Part shown: piece by piece, positions 53,126 through 60,813 of the stretch
Layout: each line of letters begins with the position of its first letter
How positions within the stretch are numbered: position 1 is the stretch's first letter
Assembly (NCBI GenBank): GCA_963815965.1
Contig: CAWFIT010000019.1
Span: 1 to 64,000 of the forward strand
Source of the DNA: DASVFB01 sp963815965
Lineage (GTDB): Bacteria; Actinomycetota; Thermoleophilia; Gaiellales; Gaiellaceae
Reading direction: 5' to 3'
DNA: 64,000 nucleotides
Notes under the pieces: generated by a model
Seen by the model: the letters and a program-made list of their open reading frames with translations, nothing else
The model's database searches: none
What the model was told of the DNA's origin: nothing
Made by a program: the position numbers and the translations under genes

Positions 53126-55656
53126 CAAGACAGCGCGGCGGCGACGGCTTTCTTCCCTGCCGCAAGCGCGTCGCCGACTCCGTCCGGGTTCTTCCCCCCT
53201 GCCTCCGCCAGCGTCGGACGGCCGCCACCGCCGCCCCCGATGTGCTTGCCGAGCTCGCGCACGAGCGCCGTCGCATCGAGCCCGCGACCGACGAGCGTCT
53301 CGTCGAGGTTGATGACGAGATACGCACGCCCGTCGTCCACCGAAGCCACGATGACGCCGTCCGCCTTCTCCTGCTTGCGCAGCCGGTCCGAGAGATCGCG
53401 GAGCGGCCCGCCTTTCAATGCCTTGGCCTGGACGAAGACGACGTTGCGCTCCTTGTCCACGATGTCGAACTCCGCGCCCGCGTCCTTGCCCACGCGCTTC
53501 GCCTCCTTGCGCACACGCTCGAGCTCGGCGCGGAGCTCCTCCGACTCGCGCGCGCGTTCGTGCAGCCACGCGAACGCCTCGCCACTCGTCAGCGCCTCGA
53601 TGCGGCGCGCGCCGGAGCCGACTGAGCCTTCGGACAGGATCGTGAACGCGCCGATCTCTGCCGTCGAGCGTACGTGCGTCCCGCCGCACAACTCGAGCGA
53701 GTAGCCGGGAATCTCGACGACGCGGACGACCTCGCCGTACTTCTCGCCGAAGAGCATCATCGCGCCGAGGTTGCGCGCTTCCTCGATCGGCGTCTCGAAT
53801 GTGCGCACCGGCAAGTTCTCGAAGATCTTCTCGTTCACACGCTGCTCGATGTCGACCCGCTCGTCGTGCGTGAGCGCCTGCGGATGCGTGAAGTCGAAGC
53901 GGAGCTTGTCGGGCCGAACGGCGGAGCCGGCCTGGCGCACGTGGTCGCCGAGCACGTCCTGCAACGCCTTGTGCAGCAAATGGGTCGCGGTGTGGTTCGC
54001 CATCGTCGGGAAGCGGACCGACCAAGGCACGCCCGCGCGAACGCGATCGCCCTCGGCGAAGCCGGACCCCTCGAACAGCAACGCCTGGTCCTCCTCGAAG
54101 CGGTATGCCTCTCGCAGCTCCGCGCGCGTGCCGTCCTCCTTCTCGATCCAGCCGAAGTCGGCGACCTGGCCGCCGCCCGCGGGATAGAAAGGCGACTCGC
54201 GCAGCTTGGCGAGGAAGAGCCCGTCCCCCCACTCTACGAGCGCGCCAATTTGCGTCAGCACGACGGTCTTCAGGTAGCCGACGAACTCGCTGCGGAAGCC
54301 TGTGCGCGCCGTGAACTCGCCTGCGCGCTTCGCATCGCCTCCGGGGACGCCGGCGCGCGAGATCTCGCGGTGCTCTTCCATCAGATGCGTGTACTCCTCC
54401 TCGTTCACCTCGAGGCCGCGCTCCCGCGCGAGCTCGCGCGTCAGCTCGATCGGGAAGCCGTACGTCGCCTGCAGCGTGAACGCGTCGTCACCGCTGATGT
54501 GATCGTCCGCGGCCGCTTCCTCGAAGTGGCTCATGCCGCGCTCGAGCGTTTCCGCGAACCGCTGCTCTTCGGCCGAGAGCACGTTGGAGATCTCGCGGCG
54601 GTGCTCGGCGAGCTCCGGATAGGCCTCCTGCATCTGCTCGATCACGGTGTCAGCGAGGTCGGCGAGGAACGGCGACTGCATGCCGATGCGCAGACCGTGC
54701 TGCGCGGCACGCCGGATGATTCGGCGGAGGACGTAGCCGCGCCCTTCGTTCGACGGCGTAACGCCGTCGCCGACGAGGAACGTCATGCCGCGCCCGTGGT
54801 CGGCAAGCACCCGGTGCGCCTTCGTCGCGTCCGGCGAGTCGCCGTACGCGACGCCCGACTGCTCTGCGATCGACTGCATGATCAGCTGGTAGCCGTCGGT
54901 GTCGTAGACGGAGGGAACGTCCTGCGCGACGCGGGCAACGCGCTCGAGCCCCCAACCTGTGTCGATGTTCTGCGTCGGGAGCGGTGTCAGCGTCGCGTCG
55001 GCGTGCAGCTCGTATTCCATGAAGACGAGGTTTCCGAACTCGAGGAACCGCTCGCACCGCGTGCAGCCGGGCAGGCAGTCCGGCTCGCCGCAGCCGGTCT
55101 CCAGGCCCCAGTCCCAGTACAGCTCGGAGTCGGGGCCGCACGGCCCGGGGCCGCCGACCGACCAGAAGTTCTCCGACGAGGGCAACGGCACGATCCGTTC
55201 GGGCGGCACGCCGACCTTCTCCCAGAGGTCGATCGCGACCTGGTCGGGACCGAGCTTGAGCTCCGGGTCGCCGGCGTGGACGCTCACCCAGAGCCGGTCC
55301 CAGTCGAACTTCAGGTGGTCGCGGATGAACTCGGTCGCGAGCTCGATCGCGCCCTCCTTGAAGTACTGCCCGAACGAGAAGTTGCCGAGCATCTCGAAGA
55401 ACGTGAGGTGGTACGTGTCGAGCCCCACCTCGTCGATGTCGGGCGTCCGGAAGCACTTCTGGCAGATCGTCGTCAGCGGCGCAGGCGGCGGCTCGCGGCC
55501 GAGGAAGTACGGCATCTGCGGCTGCATCCCGGCGCTGATCAGCAGCGTGGAACGGTCGTCCGCGCGCGGGACCAGCGACGCCGACGGGCGGCGCAGGTGT
55601 CCCTTCGACTCGTGGAACGAGAGAAAGCCCTCGCGGATCTCGGCGGACGTGCGCAT
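53125..55656 (-). CDS. alaS: Alanyl-tRNA synthetase
   Basis: Charges tRNA-Ala and edits misactivated Ser/Gly. At 843 residues it is complete: catalytic class II core (SAGMQPQMPYFLG, KCFRTPDIDEVG, FFEMLGNFSFGQYFKEGAI), editing domain zinc motif (HTATHLLHKAL and later CGGTHVRSTAEIG), and a short C-Ala domain ending in GGGGGGRPTLAEAGG. The ATG lies exactly 6 nt after TAGAAT, predicting a leaderless mRNA. Confidence 0.97.
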   Translation of the reverse strand: MRTSAEIREGFLSFHESKGHLRRPSASLVPRADDRSTLLISAGMQPQMPYFLGREPPPAPLTTICQKCFRTPDIDEVGLDTYHLTFFEMLGNFSFGQYFKEGAIELATEFIRDHLKFDWDRLWVSVHAGDPELKLGPDQVAIDLWEKVGVPPERIVPLPSSENFWSVGGPGPCGPDSELYWDWGLETGCGEPDCLPGCTRCERFLEFGNLVFMEYELHADATLTPLPTQNIDTGWGLERVARVAQDVPSVYDTDGYQLIMQSIAEQSGVAYGDSPDATKAHRVLADHGRGMTFLVGDGVTPSNEGRGYVLRRIIRRAAQHGLRIGMQSPFLADLADTVIEQMQEAYPELAEHRREISNVLSAEEQRFAETLERGMSHFEEAAADDHISGDDAFTLQATYGFPIELTRELARERGLEVNEEEYTHLMEEHREISRAGVPGGDAKRAGEFTARTGFRSEFVGYLKTVVLTQIGALVEWGDGLFLAKLRESPFYPAGGGQVADFGWIEKEDGTRAELREAYRFEEDQALLFEGSGFAEGDRVRAGVPWSVRFPTMANHTATHLLHKALQDVLGDHVRQAGSAVRPDKLRFDFTHPQALTHDERVDIEQRVNEKIFENLPVRTFETPIEEARNLGAMMLFGEKYGEVVRVVEIPGYSLELCGGTHVRSTAEIGAFTILSEGSVGSGARRIEALTSGEAFAWLHERARESEELRAELERVRKEAKRVGKDAGAEFDIVDKERNVVFVQAKALKGGPLRDLSDRLRKQEKADGVIVASVDDGRAYLVINLDETLVGRGLDATALVRELGKHIGGGGGGRPTLAEAGGKNPDGVGDALAAGKKAVAAALS

Positions 55657-55662
55657 CTCTCG

Positions 55663-55668
55663 ATTCTA
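55663..55668 (-). promoter_or_regulatory. Predicted -10 for alaS
   Basis: TAGAAT on the minus strand, a strong match to TANNNT, 6 nt before the alaS ATG. Confidence 0.5.
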
Positions 55669-55703
55669 GGGACGGCCTCGTCGGTCGCCGGTCAGAATGC
55701 TGC

Positions 55704-56396
55704 GTGCGCAAGGCGAGAGCGGCCTCTGGAACATTCGTTTTCCTGTTCGTCGCGCCGGGCGTCGTCGCCGGCCTCATCCCGTGGTGGCTGACCGGCTGGG
55801 CAGTCGAAGAACCCATCCCGCACTGGCTCACGCTGCGCGTGGTCGGTGTCGTGCTGTTGGCAGCCGGAGTCGTCGTTCTCTTGGAGGCGTTTGTTCGCTT
55901 TGTCCTCGAAGGCGTGGGCACACCGGCCCCGGTCGCGCCAACCGAGCGCCTCGTGGTCGGCGGGCTCTACCGCTACGTCCGTAACCCGATGTACCTGGCC
56001 GTGGGGGCAATCATCGTCGGCCAGGCGCTGTTCCTCGGGCAACTGATCCTGCTTGCCTATGCGGCCGCGTTCTTCGCCGTGGTCGGCGCGTTCGCGCACT
56101 GGTACGAGGAGCCGACGCTCCGACGTCAGTTCGGCGACGAATACGAGGCGTATCGTCGTGCGGTTCCCGGGTGGTGGCCGCGCCGCACGCCGTGGCAGCG
56201 ACGGACTGAGACGAGTACGCGATCAAAACGCGCGCCGGACGGTCGAAGCCCTCAACGTCCTCTCGCCGAGATCGCGGAGGTTCACGTTGCTCGGCTCCCC
56301 TTCCAGCAATGCCTCGGTCGCGTGCGAGACGAGGATCTGACCCGGCTCGGCGCTGCGCAGAGGGAGAAGCAGCGCACCGCGGTCGAGCCCAGATAG
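55704..56396 (+). CDS. Isoprenylcysteine carboxylmethyltransferase-family membrane protein
   Basis: Three to five hydrophobic helices (GTFVFLFVAPGVVAGLIPWW, VVGVVLLAAGVVVLLEAF, LAVGAIIVGQALFLGQ, LILLAYAAAFFAVVGAF) and the ICMT/PEMT SAM-binding signature GLYRYVRNPMYL ... EEPTLRRQFGDEYEAYRRAVPGWWP. Substrate unknown; bacterial members methylate lipids or small molecules. The family normally ends near PGWWPR. The remaining 60 or so residues are basic, unrelated to the family, and antisense to the downstream cyclase gene, so the true end is probably around 56200, with an indel hiding a TGA at 56208. Confidence 0.78.
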   Translation: MRKARAASGTFVFLFVAPGVVAGLIPWWLTGWAVEEPIPHWLTLRVVGVVLLAAGVVVLLEAFVRFVLEGVGTPAPVAPTERLVVGGLYRYVRNPMYLAVGAIIVGQALFLGQLILLAYAAAFFAVVGAFAHWYEEPTLRRQFGDEYEAYRRAVPGWWPRRTPWQRRTETSTRSKRAPDGRSPQRPLAEIAEVHVARLPFQQCLGRVRDEDLTRLGAAQREKQRTAVEPR

Positions 56397-57271
56397 ACCC
56401 ACTTCGCGCATCGACCACCGCCCCGAATGTATCGCCATGCACACCGGTGGAGGTTCGTCTTCGGTGCCCACGGCTCGGTCCGGAGGGCCTCGCGCAGCTC
56501 TTGCGCGGCCCGAAGGGCATCCAAGGGTCGGTCGAAGACGGCGAGGACGTGATCCGCGACAGCTCGAGCGCGCGTCCGCTGTGCCGCTTGATCTGCCGTA
56601 CTGCGATCCCGTGGTACGACCGCGTCATCGCGACATGTCGTTCGTCGCCGAGCTTCCGGAGCAACGTCTCCATCCCGCGACGTCGCAGAAGAGGAGCGTC
56701 ACGACGGCCGAGGCGCCGGGAAGTCGAGCGAATTGAGCGGTGGAAACTCCGACTGGAGGCCGTGCGACGTTGAGCTGGAAGAGCCGCTGCGGCAGCTCGA
56801 TGTCCTTCAGCCGGTACTCGCCGAGATCCTCCAGATCCACTGCCTCGAGGCCGAGGTCCTCGACGATTCCCGCCGTCGCATTCGAGAGGAGGATCTGGCC
56901 GCCGTGTCCTGCGGCGCAGATCCGCGCCGCACGGTTGAACGCCGACGCCGACGTAGCCCTCCTCGTCGAGGTACGGCTCTGCTGTATGGAGGCCCATCCG
57001 TACGCGAACCGGCGAGTCGGCCAAGAGCCCGCTGGGCGTCGACGGCGGCCGCCACGGCATCGCCCGCCCGCTCAAACGCGACGAAGAAGCCGTCGCCCGC
57101 TGTGTCGATCTCGTGGCCGCCGCGAGCGTCGAACGCCTCGCGCAGGACGCGTCGGTGCTCGCTGCGCGCCGGGCCGAACGCGGCACCGAGCCGCCGGGCG
57201 AGGTCCGTTGAGCCCTCGATGTCGGTGAAGAGGAACGTGACGGTGCCACGGGGAAGCTCGGACGGCTCCAT
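56223..57271 (-). pseudogene. Tandem class III cyclase-domain protein, multiply frameshifted
   Basis: Pieces in all three minus frames join into one protein. First domain: FLFTDIEGSTDLARRLGAAFGP, GHEIDTAGDGFFVAFERAGDA, then SPVRVRMGLHTAEPYL, GQILLSNATA and LGEYRLKDIELPQRLFQL. Second domain: VVTLLFCDVAG, METLLRKLGDERHVAMTRSYHG, DHVLAVFDRPLDALRAAQELREA, PVCMAIHSG and PGQILVSHATEALL. At least five indels are needed (first near 57028). The second domain also lacks the GDG motif (SGRALELS). First-domain metal residues are intact. It is either a decayed gene or a poorly sequenced one; the dense breakage resembles the mctB-like locus. Confidence 0.75.
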
Positions 57272-57314
57272 GGGGCGATCGTCGCAAACGCATTCGCCCG
57301 CCGCAATAAGCCGC

Positions 57315-58082
57315 TCAGCGCGCCGCGCGCTTCGCCGGGACTTGCTCCTCGGCCGCGATCTCCTCGCGGATCTTCTCGAGCGCGCGCCGGATCAGCCGCG
57401 AGACGTGCATCTGCGAGATGCCGATCTGCTGCGCGATCTGCGACTGCGTCAATCCCTCGAAGAAACGCAGGTGGAGGATCCTGCGCTCGCGCTCGTCGAG
57501 CACGCGAAAGCCCGGCGCCAGCACGGCGCGGTCCTCCGACACTTCGTACTGATGCTCGTCGGTGCCGATCGACTCGAGCGGATCGAGCTCTTCGCCGTCC
57601 TCCTGGGTGCCGCCGGTGGACAGCGACAGCGACGAGTACGCGCGCCCCGACTCCAGCGCCTCGAGTACTTCTTCCTCCTCGACGGACGCCGCCTTCGCGA
57701 GTTCTGGAATCGTCGGGGAGCGGCCGTACTGCACCGTGAGCTGCTCGATCAGGCGCGACAGCTGTACGTTCAACTCCTGCAAGCCGCGCGGCACGCGCAC
57801 CGACCAGCCCTTGTCGCGGAAGTGCCGCTTGATCTCTCCGATGATGTTCGGCGTCGCGTACGTCGTGAGCTCGACGCCCCGGCTGAGGTCGAAGCGGTCG
57901 ATTGCCTTGATCAGCCCGATCGCGCCGATCTGGACGAGATCCTCGAGCTGCTCGCCGCGGTACGAGTAGCGTCGCGCGAGCGAGCGCACGAGCGTCATGT
58001 ACTGCTCGATCAGCTGCTCACGGGCGGCGACGTCGCCCTGCTCGTGGTACCGCCTCAGGAGCTCGCGATCGTTGCCGGCCAT
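57315..58082 (-). CDS. RNA polymerase sigma factor, SigB/SigF group
   Basis: A 255-residue group 3 sigma factor: region 2 (YSYRGEQLEDLVQIGAIGLIKAIDRFD, GVELTTYATPNIIGEIKRHFRDKGWSVRVPR), region 3 (PTIPELAKAASVEEEEVLEALE) and region 4 (LDERERRILHLRFFEGLTQSQIAQQIGISQMHVSRLIRRAL). It should direct a stress or stationary-phase regulon. The ATG overlaps the stop of the anti-sigma gene (TGATG), the classic arrangement of an RsbW/SigB-type switch. No RsbV antagonist is in the window. Confidence 0.94.
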   Translation of the reverse strand: MAGNDRELLRRYHEQGDVAAREQLIEQYMTLVRSLARRYSYRGEQLEDLVQIGAIGLIKAIDRFDLSRGVELTTYATPNIIGEIKRHFRDKGWSVRVPRGLQELNVQLSRLIEQLTVQYGRSPTIPELAKAASVEEEEVLEALESGRAYSSLSLSTGGTQEDGEELDPLESIGTDEHQYEVSEDRAVLAPGFRVLDERERRILHLRFFEGLTQSQIAQQIGISQMHVSRLIRRALEKIREEIAAEEQVPAKRAAR

Positions 58083-58456
58083 CAGCTGGCGACCTCCACC
58101 TTCTTCGTCAGCTCAACCCACTGCTCGCCGTTGCTTTCGCCGACGTCGACCTTGTCGACGACCGCCTCGAGCACGCGGCGGAGGCCGAGGCCGGCGTCAG
58201 TCGCGTGCAGCTCGTCCGCGACACTGCCGCCGAACGGGCCGACTGTAGCGACGATCGCATCGTCATCGACCTTGATGGTCAGCGTCACGTCGTCCGACGA
58301 CTCGCGCCGGTTGAGGAGCTCGTCGATCGCCGTCGTCATGTCCTCGAGCACGTCGTACGTGAGGTCGAGTCGCGCGCCGAGACCGCCGAGCACGAGATGC
58401 GCAACGCCGAAATAATCACGCTCGCGCGGAAGCTGAAGCGTGACGACGTCGGTCAC
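58082..58456 (-). CDS. Anti-sigma regulatory factor (RsbW-like HATPase)
   Basis: A 124-residue GHKL-type ATPase of the anti-sigma kind: the N-terminal half ends in MTTAIDELLNRRESSDD (N box), followed by VGPFGGSVADELHATDAGLGLRRVLEAVVDKV (G-box equivalent). RsbW-type proteins bind the sigma factor and phosphorylate an antagonist. It is encoded directly before the sigma gene with overlapping stop/start, so it is the probable regulator. Its GTG overlaps the DUF948 gene's stop (GTGA). Confidence 0.85.
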   Translation of the reverse strand: MTDVVTLQLPRERDYFGVAHLVLGGLGARLDLTYDVLEDMTTAIDELLNRRESSDDVTLTIKVDDDAIVATVGPFGGSVADELHATDAGLGLRRVLEAVVDKVDVGESNGEQWVELTKKVEVAS

Positions 58457-58908
58457 GGTTTGCCGGCGTCTCGGAGCTCCTCTTCGAGCTCCTGCTCGCG
58501 CGCGGCCGCGGCAGCCTTCGCCGCATCGGCCGCGCTCCGCCAGTTCCGGGTCGTCTTGAGGTCGGCGAAACCGTGCGTGACCCCGGCGGCAAACCCAGCG
58601 ACCTTCTGCACAGGGCGCGTGACCGCGAGACTGACGGCGCGCACAGCGGTATCCGCACTATCCGCGGCGTCGACGGCACTGTCCGTGATCCGATCGACCT
58701 TTTCCATCTGCGCGTTGACGTGGTCAACCGTCGTCCCGAGCTTCGAGACAACCGGGAGTACCTCGTCCTGGGTCCCTCTTATCAACGAAGAGAGGCGCTT
58801 GAGGGTTGCGCCGAGCTCGAGCGAGACCCACGCGATCCCTACTCCGGTGAGGAGCAGGAAGATCGCAAGGGCGATATCGACGACTTCTCCGGAACTGTAG
58901 GCGAGCAT
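58453..58908 (-). CDS. DUF948-type membrane-anchored coiled-coil protein
   Basis: A 151-residue protein: N-terminal transmembrane helix (VVDIALAIFLLLTGVGIAWVSLELGATL) then a long amphipathic helical region (LSSLIRGTQDEVLPVVSKLGTTVDHVNAQMEKVDRITD) and an Ala/Glu-rich tail. This matches the DUF948 family often seen beside stress sigma loci. Role unknown, perhaps a membrane tether. It heads the sigma operon; its ATG is exactly 6 nt after TAGACT. Confidence 0.83.
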   Translation of the reverse strand: MLAYSSGEVVDIALAIFLLLTGVGIAWVSLELGATLKRLSSLIRGTQDEVLPVVSKLGTTVDHVNAQMEKVDRITDSAVDAADSADTAVRAVSLAVTRPVQKVAGFAAGVTHGFADLKTTRNWRSAADAAKAAAAAREQELEEELRDAGKP

Positions 58909-58914
58909 CGGGCG

Positions 58915-58920
58915 AGTCTA
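58915..58920 (-). promoter_or_regulatory. Predicted -10 of the sigma operon, using the mnmA stop codon
   Basis: TAGACT on the minus strand; its first three bases are the mnmA TAG stop. A 6-nt spacer leads to the DUF948 ATG, so the operon mRNA should be leaderless. Confidence 0.5.
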
Positions 58921-60162
58921 CGAAACCAGACCTGCGCCGACCACCGCACCGTCGTCGTAAAGCACTGCGGCCTGGCCTGGTGCGACGCCGTAGGCGGGCT
59001 CGTCGAGTTGGAGCAGGAAGCCGCCGTCACGCGGCTCGACCGTCGCGGGGAGCGGCGCGGACCGGTAGCGAAGCTTCGCATCTGCGCGGCGGACGTCGGC
59101 GTAGAGGCGACCCCGCGCGTTCACCGTTCGGGTCGCAAGCGCCTCGCGCGGACCGACGACGACGGTGTTCGTGTCGGCGTTCGTCCGCACCGCGTACAGG
59201 GGCGCGGCTGCCGCGACGCCGAGGCCGCGCCGCTGCCCTGGCGTGAAGCGCCAGAAGCCGTCGTGCGTCCCGAGGTCACGTCCGTCCTCGTCGACGATCG
59301 GGCCGCGCGCGGCGGGCAGGCCGTGTCGCTGCAGGAACATTCGGTAGTCGTCGCCCGCGAGGAAGCATGCCTCTTGGCTGTCGGCACGGCGGGCGACTGC
59401 GAGCCCGGCGCGCTCGGCCTCGGCACGCGTTTCCTCCTTCGTCTGGTCGCCGAGTGGAAACCAGAGCCGGTCGAGGAAGCGCGGATCGAGCCGCGCGAGC
59501 ATGTACGACTGGTCCTTGTGGTCGTCTGCCGCGCGCGCGAGCAGAAGGCGGTCGCCACGGCGGACGATGCGCGCGTAGTGCCCGGTCGCGAGCCTGGGCG
59601 CACCGGCGCGCTCGGCGAAGGCGAGCAGCTCCGCGAAGCGAAAGCTGCCGTTACACGCTATGCACGGGTTCGGTGTCTCGCCTCGCGCGTACCCGCGGAT
59701 GAAGGGCGCGACGATCGCGCGGCGGAACTCCTCGCGCAGATCGAGCGTGACGTGCGGCAGGCCGAGCTCGTGGCACATTGCGCGCGCCGCGATGACCGCG
59801 CTCGGCGAGCAGCAGGCGCGTTCGCCGTCTGGGCCTGCGGGATCCATCCAGAGCCTCAGCGTGACGCCGAGCGCACGGCGTCCCGCGCGCAGAAGCGCGA
59901 CGGCGCTGTCGACACCGCCGCTCATTGCGACTGCGACCCGGTCTGGACGCGGCTCCGCGTGAAAGACCTGTGCGAGCGCGTTCGCGAGCGCGTCGACGGC
60001 GAGCGTCTCGCCGCCCACCGACGCGGCTTCGATCAGCGTCAGGCCGTCGAGACTGCAGGCAAGCCCCGGCGCGTCGGCCGCGACGATGCGATCGCCTTCG
60101 ACGCTGAGACGCACGAGCGCGAACTCGTCGCCGCGCGCCGAGTCTCCGACGACCTCGACCAT
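58918..60162 (-). CDS. mnmA: tRNA-specific 2-thiouridylase MnmA with extra N-terminal domain
   Basis: Thiolates U34 of tRNA-Lys/Glu/Gln. The catalytic part has the PP-loop SGGVDSAV at residues 81-86, GVTLRLWMDP, the first active cysteine in NPCIACNGSFRF and the second in DSQEACFLAGDDYRMFL, then FWRFTPGQRRGLG and the C-terminal barrel. In standard MnmA the PP-loop is within the first 15 residues; here about 70 residues precede it, resembling a NifU/IscU N-terminal fold (GDEFALVRLSVEGDRIVAAD, LACS, VGGETLAVDAL). That similarity is my inference. A candidate 6S RNA ends 19 nt before its ATG. Confidence 0.9.
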   Translation of the reverse strand: MVEVVGDSARGDEFALVRLSVEGDRIVAADAPGLACSLDGLTLIEAASVGGETLAVDALANALAQVFHAEPRPDRVAVAMSGGVDSAVALLRAGRRALGVTLRLWMDPAGPDGERACCSPSAVIAARAMCHELGLPHVTLDLREEFRRAIVAPFIRGYARGETPNPCIACNGSFRFAELLAFAERAGAPRLATGHYARIVRRGDRLLLARAADDHKDQSYMLARLDPRFLDRLWFPLGDQTKEETRAEAERAGLAVARRADSQEACFLAGDDYRMFLQRHGLPAARGPIVDEDGRDLGTHDGFWRFTPGQRRGLGVAAAAPLYAVRTNADTNTVVVGPREALATRTVNARGRLYADVRRADAKLRYRSAPLPATVEPRDGGFLLQLDEPAYGVAPGQAAVLYDDGAVVGAGLVS

Positions 60163-60180
60163 GCGGCCAGCGTACCGGCT

Positions 60181-60207
60181 CAGAGAAAGGGCCCCTTTCG
60201 GGGCCCC
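60181..60207 (-). terminator. Rho-independent terminator of the candidate 6S RNA
   Basis: A 7-bp GC stem with GAAA tetraloop (60206-60189 on minus: GGGCCCC-GAAA-GGGGCCC) is followed by TTTCTCT (60188-60182). It is the clearest intrinsic terminator in the window and lies 19 nt before the mnmA ATG. Confidence 0.8.
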
Positions 60208-60364
60208 ACGCTCCACCCTGCCGTTTCGTTCAGCTGCGCCGGTGCGAACCTGGCAAGCCAGGTGGGTGCCTTGCCGCCGTCTGGCAACGCCTCGGGCGAA
60301 CGCAGGCTCCCTTTCACGTGGTGTTGGTTCACGTTGAGACGCAGCAACACGTACAGGGTCGGGC
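60181..60364 (-). ncRNA. Candidate 6S RNA (ssrS) with Rho-independent terminator
   Basis: A 184-nt minus-strand transcript is predicted from TAGTCT (60376-60371) plus a 6-nt spacer to the terminator. Its ends pair (ACCCUG with CAGGGU), then GCUGCG with CGCAGC, enclosing a large asymmetric bubble and a terminal arm with UUGCC/GGCAA and CGCC/GGCG stems. On the 3' side the sequence GGCACCCACCUGG forms a hairpin ACCUGG-CUUG-CCAGGU, recalling 6S RNA of other phyla. No open reading frame is convincing here. Alternative: a leader or riboswitch of mnmA, since it ends just before that gene. Confidence 0.55.
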
Positions 60365-60381
60365 GGCGACAGACTAGCGGG

Positions 60382-60813
60382 CTACTGCGAGGCTGCGGCG
60401 AAGCGCCACTTGATCTGCTGTCTGCTGTGCAGGCCGAGCTCTTCCGCGAGGGGGCGCGTCAACGCGAACTCGCTCCGCGTTCCCGAGCCGCGCCCGATCA
60501 CGCGCGTCAGCACACGTTTGTCGCCGAGTTCGAGATAGACCTGCGCGTTGCACGGCAGTACCGGATGCGCGACGCCGAGCGTCTTTGCCGTCATGCGGAA
60601 GCCGCACGCCGTCGCGCGCGGTCGAGCCAGCGCTCGCGCCGGAATGGCGATCGCCTCGAACCAACCGCCGCCCGGTGCGGGTGCAGCCTCCGGCAACGTC
60701 GTCGCCTTCGAGTCGGAGTGCGCACGCGTCACGGCGATTGCGATCACACCTGCGACGAGGGCGATCGCTGCCAGCGCGAGCAGGCGGAGCGCGAGCGACG
60801 GACTACGGGGCAT
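60382..60813 (-). CDS. RlpA-like double-psi beta-barrel protein with membrane anchor
   Basis: A 143-residue exported protein: N-terminal helix LLALAAIALVAGVIAIAVTRA followed by a short linker and a RlpA-type DPBB domain (ATACGFRMTAKTLGVAHPVLPC, VLTRVIGRGSGTRSEFALTRPLAEELGL, IKWRFA). RlpA lytic transglycosylases need an aspartate in the V(I/V)DRGP motif; here it is GRG, and the later Asp of FDLT is FALT. The histidine before PVLPC is kept. It may bind glycan without cleaving it. The ATG at 60813 overlaps the aspS end by 11 nt. Confidence 0.78.
   Translation of the reverse strand: MPRSPSLALRLLALAAIALVAGVIAIAVTRAHSDSKATTLPEAAPAPGGGWFEAIAIPARALARPRATACGFRMTAKTLGVAHPVLPCNAQVYLELGDKRVLTRVIGRGSGTRSEFALTRPLAEELGLHSRQQIKWRFAAASQ

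Noticed and set aside
60181..60370. T-box leader for mnmA
   Set aside because: AGGGTGG occurs near the 3' end, but the rest of the T-box motif is absent, no specifier stem is evident and mnmA is not a usual T-box target. Kept only as an alternative to 6S RNA.
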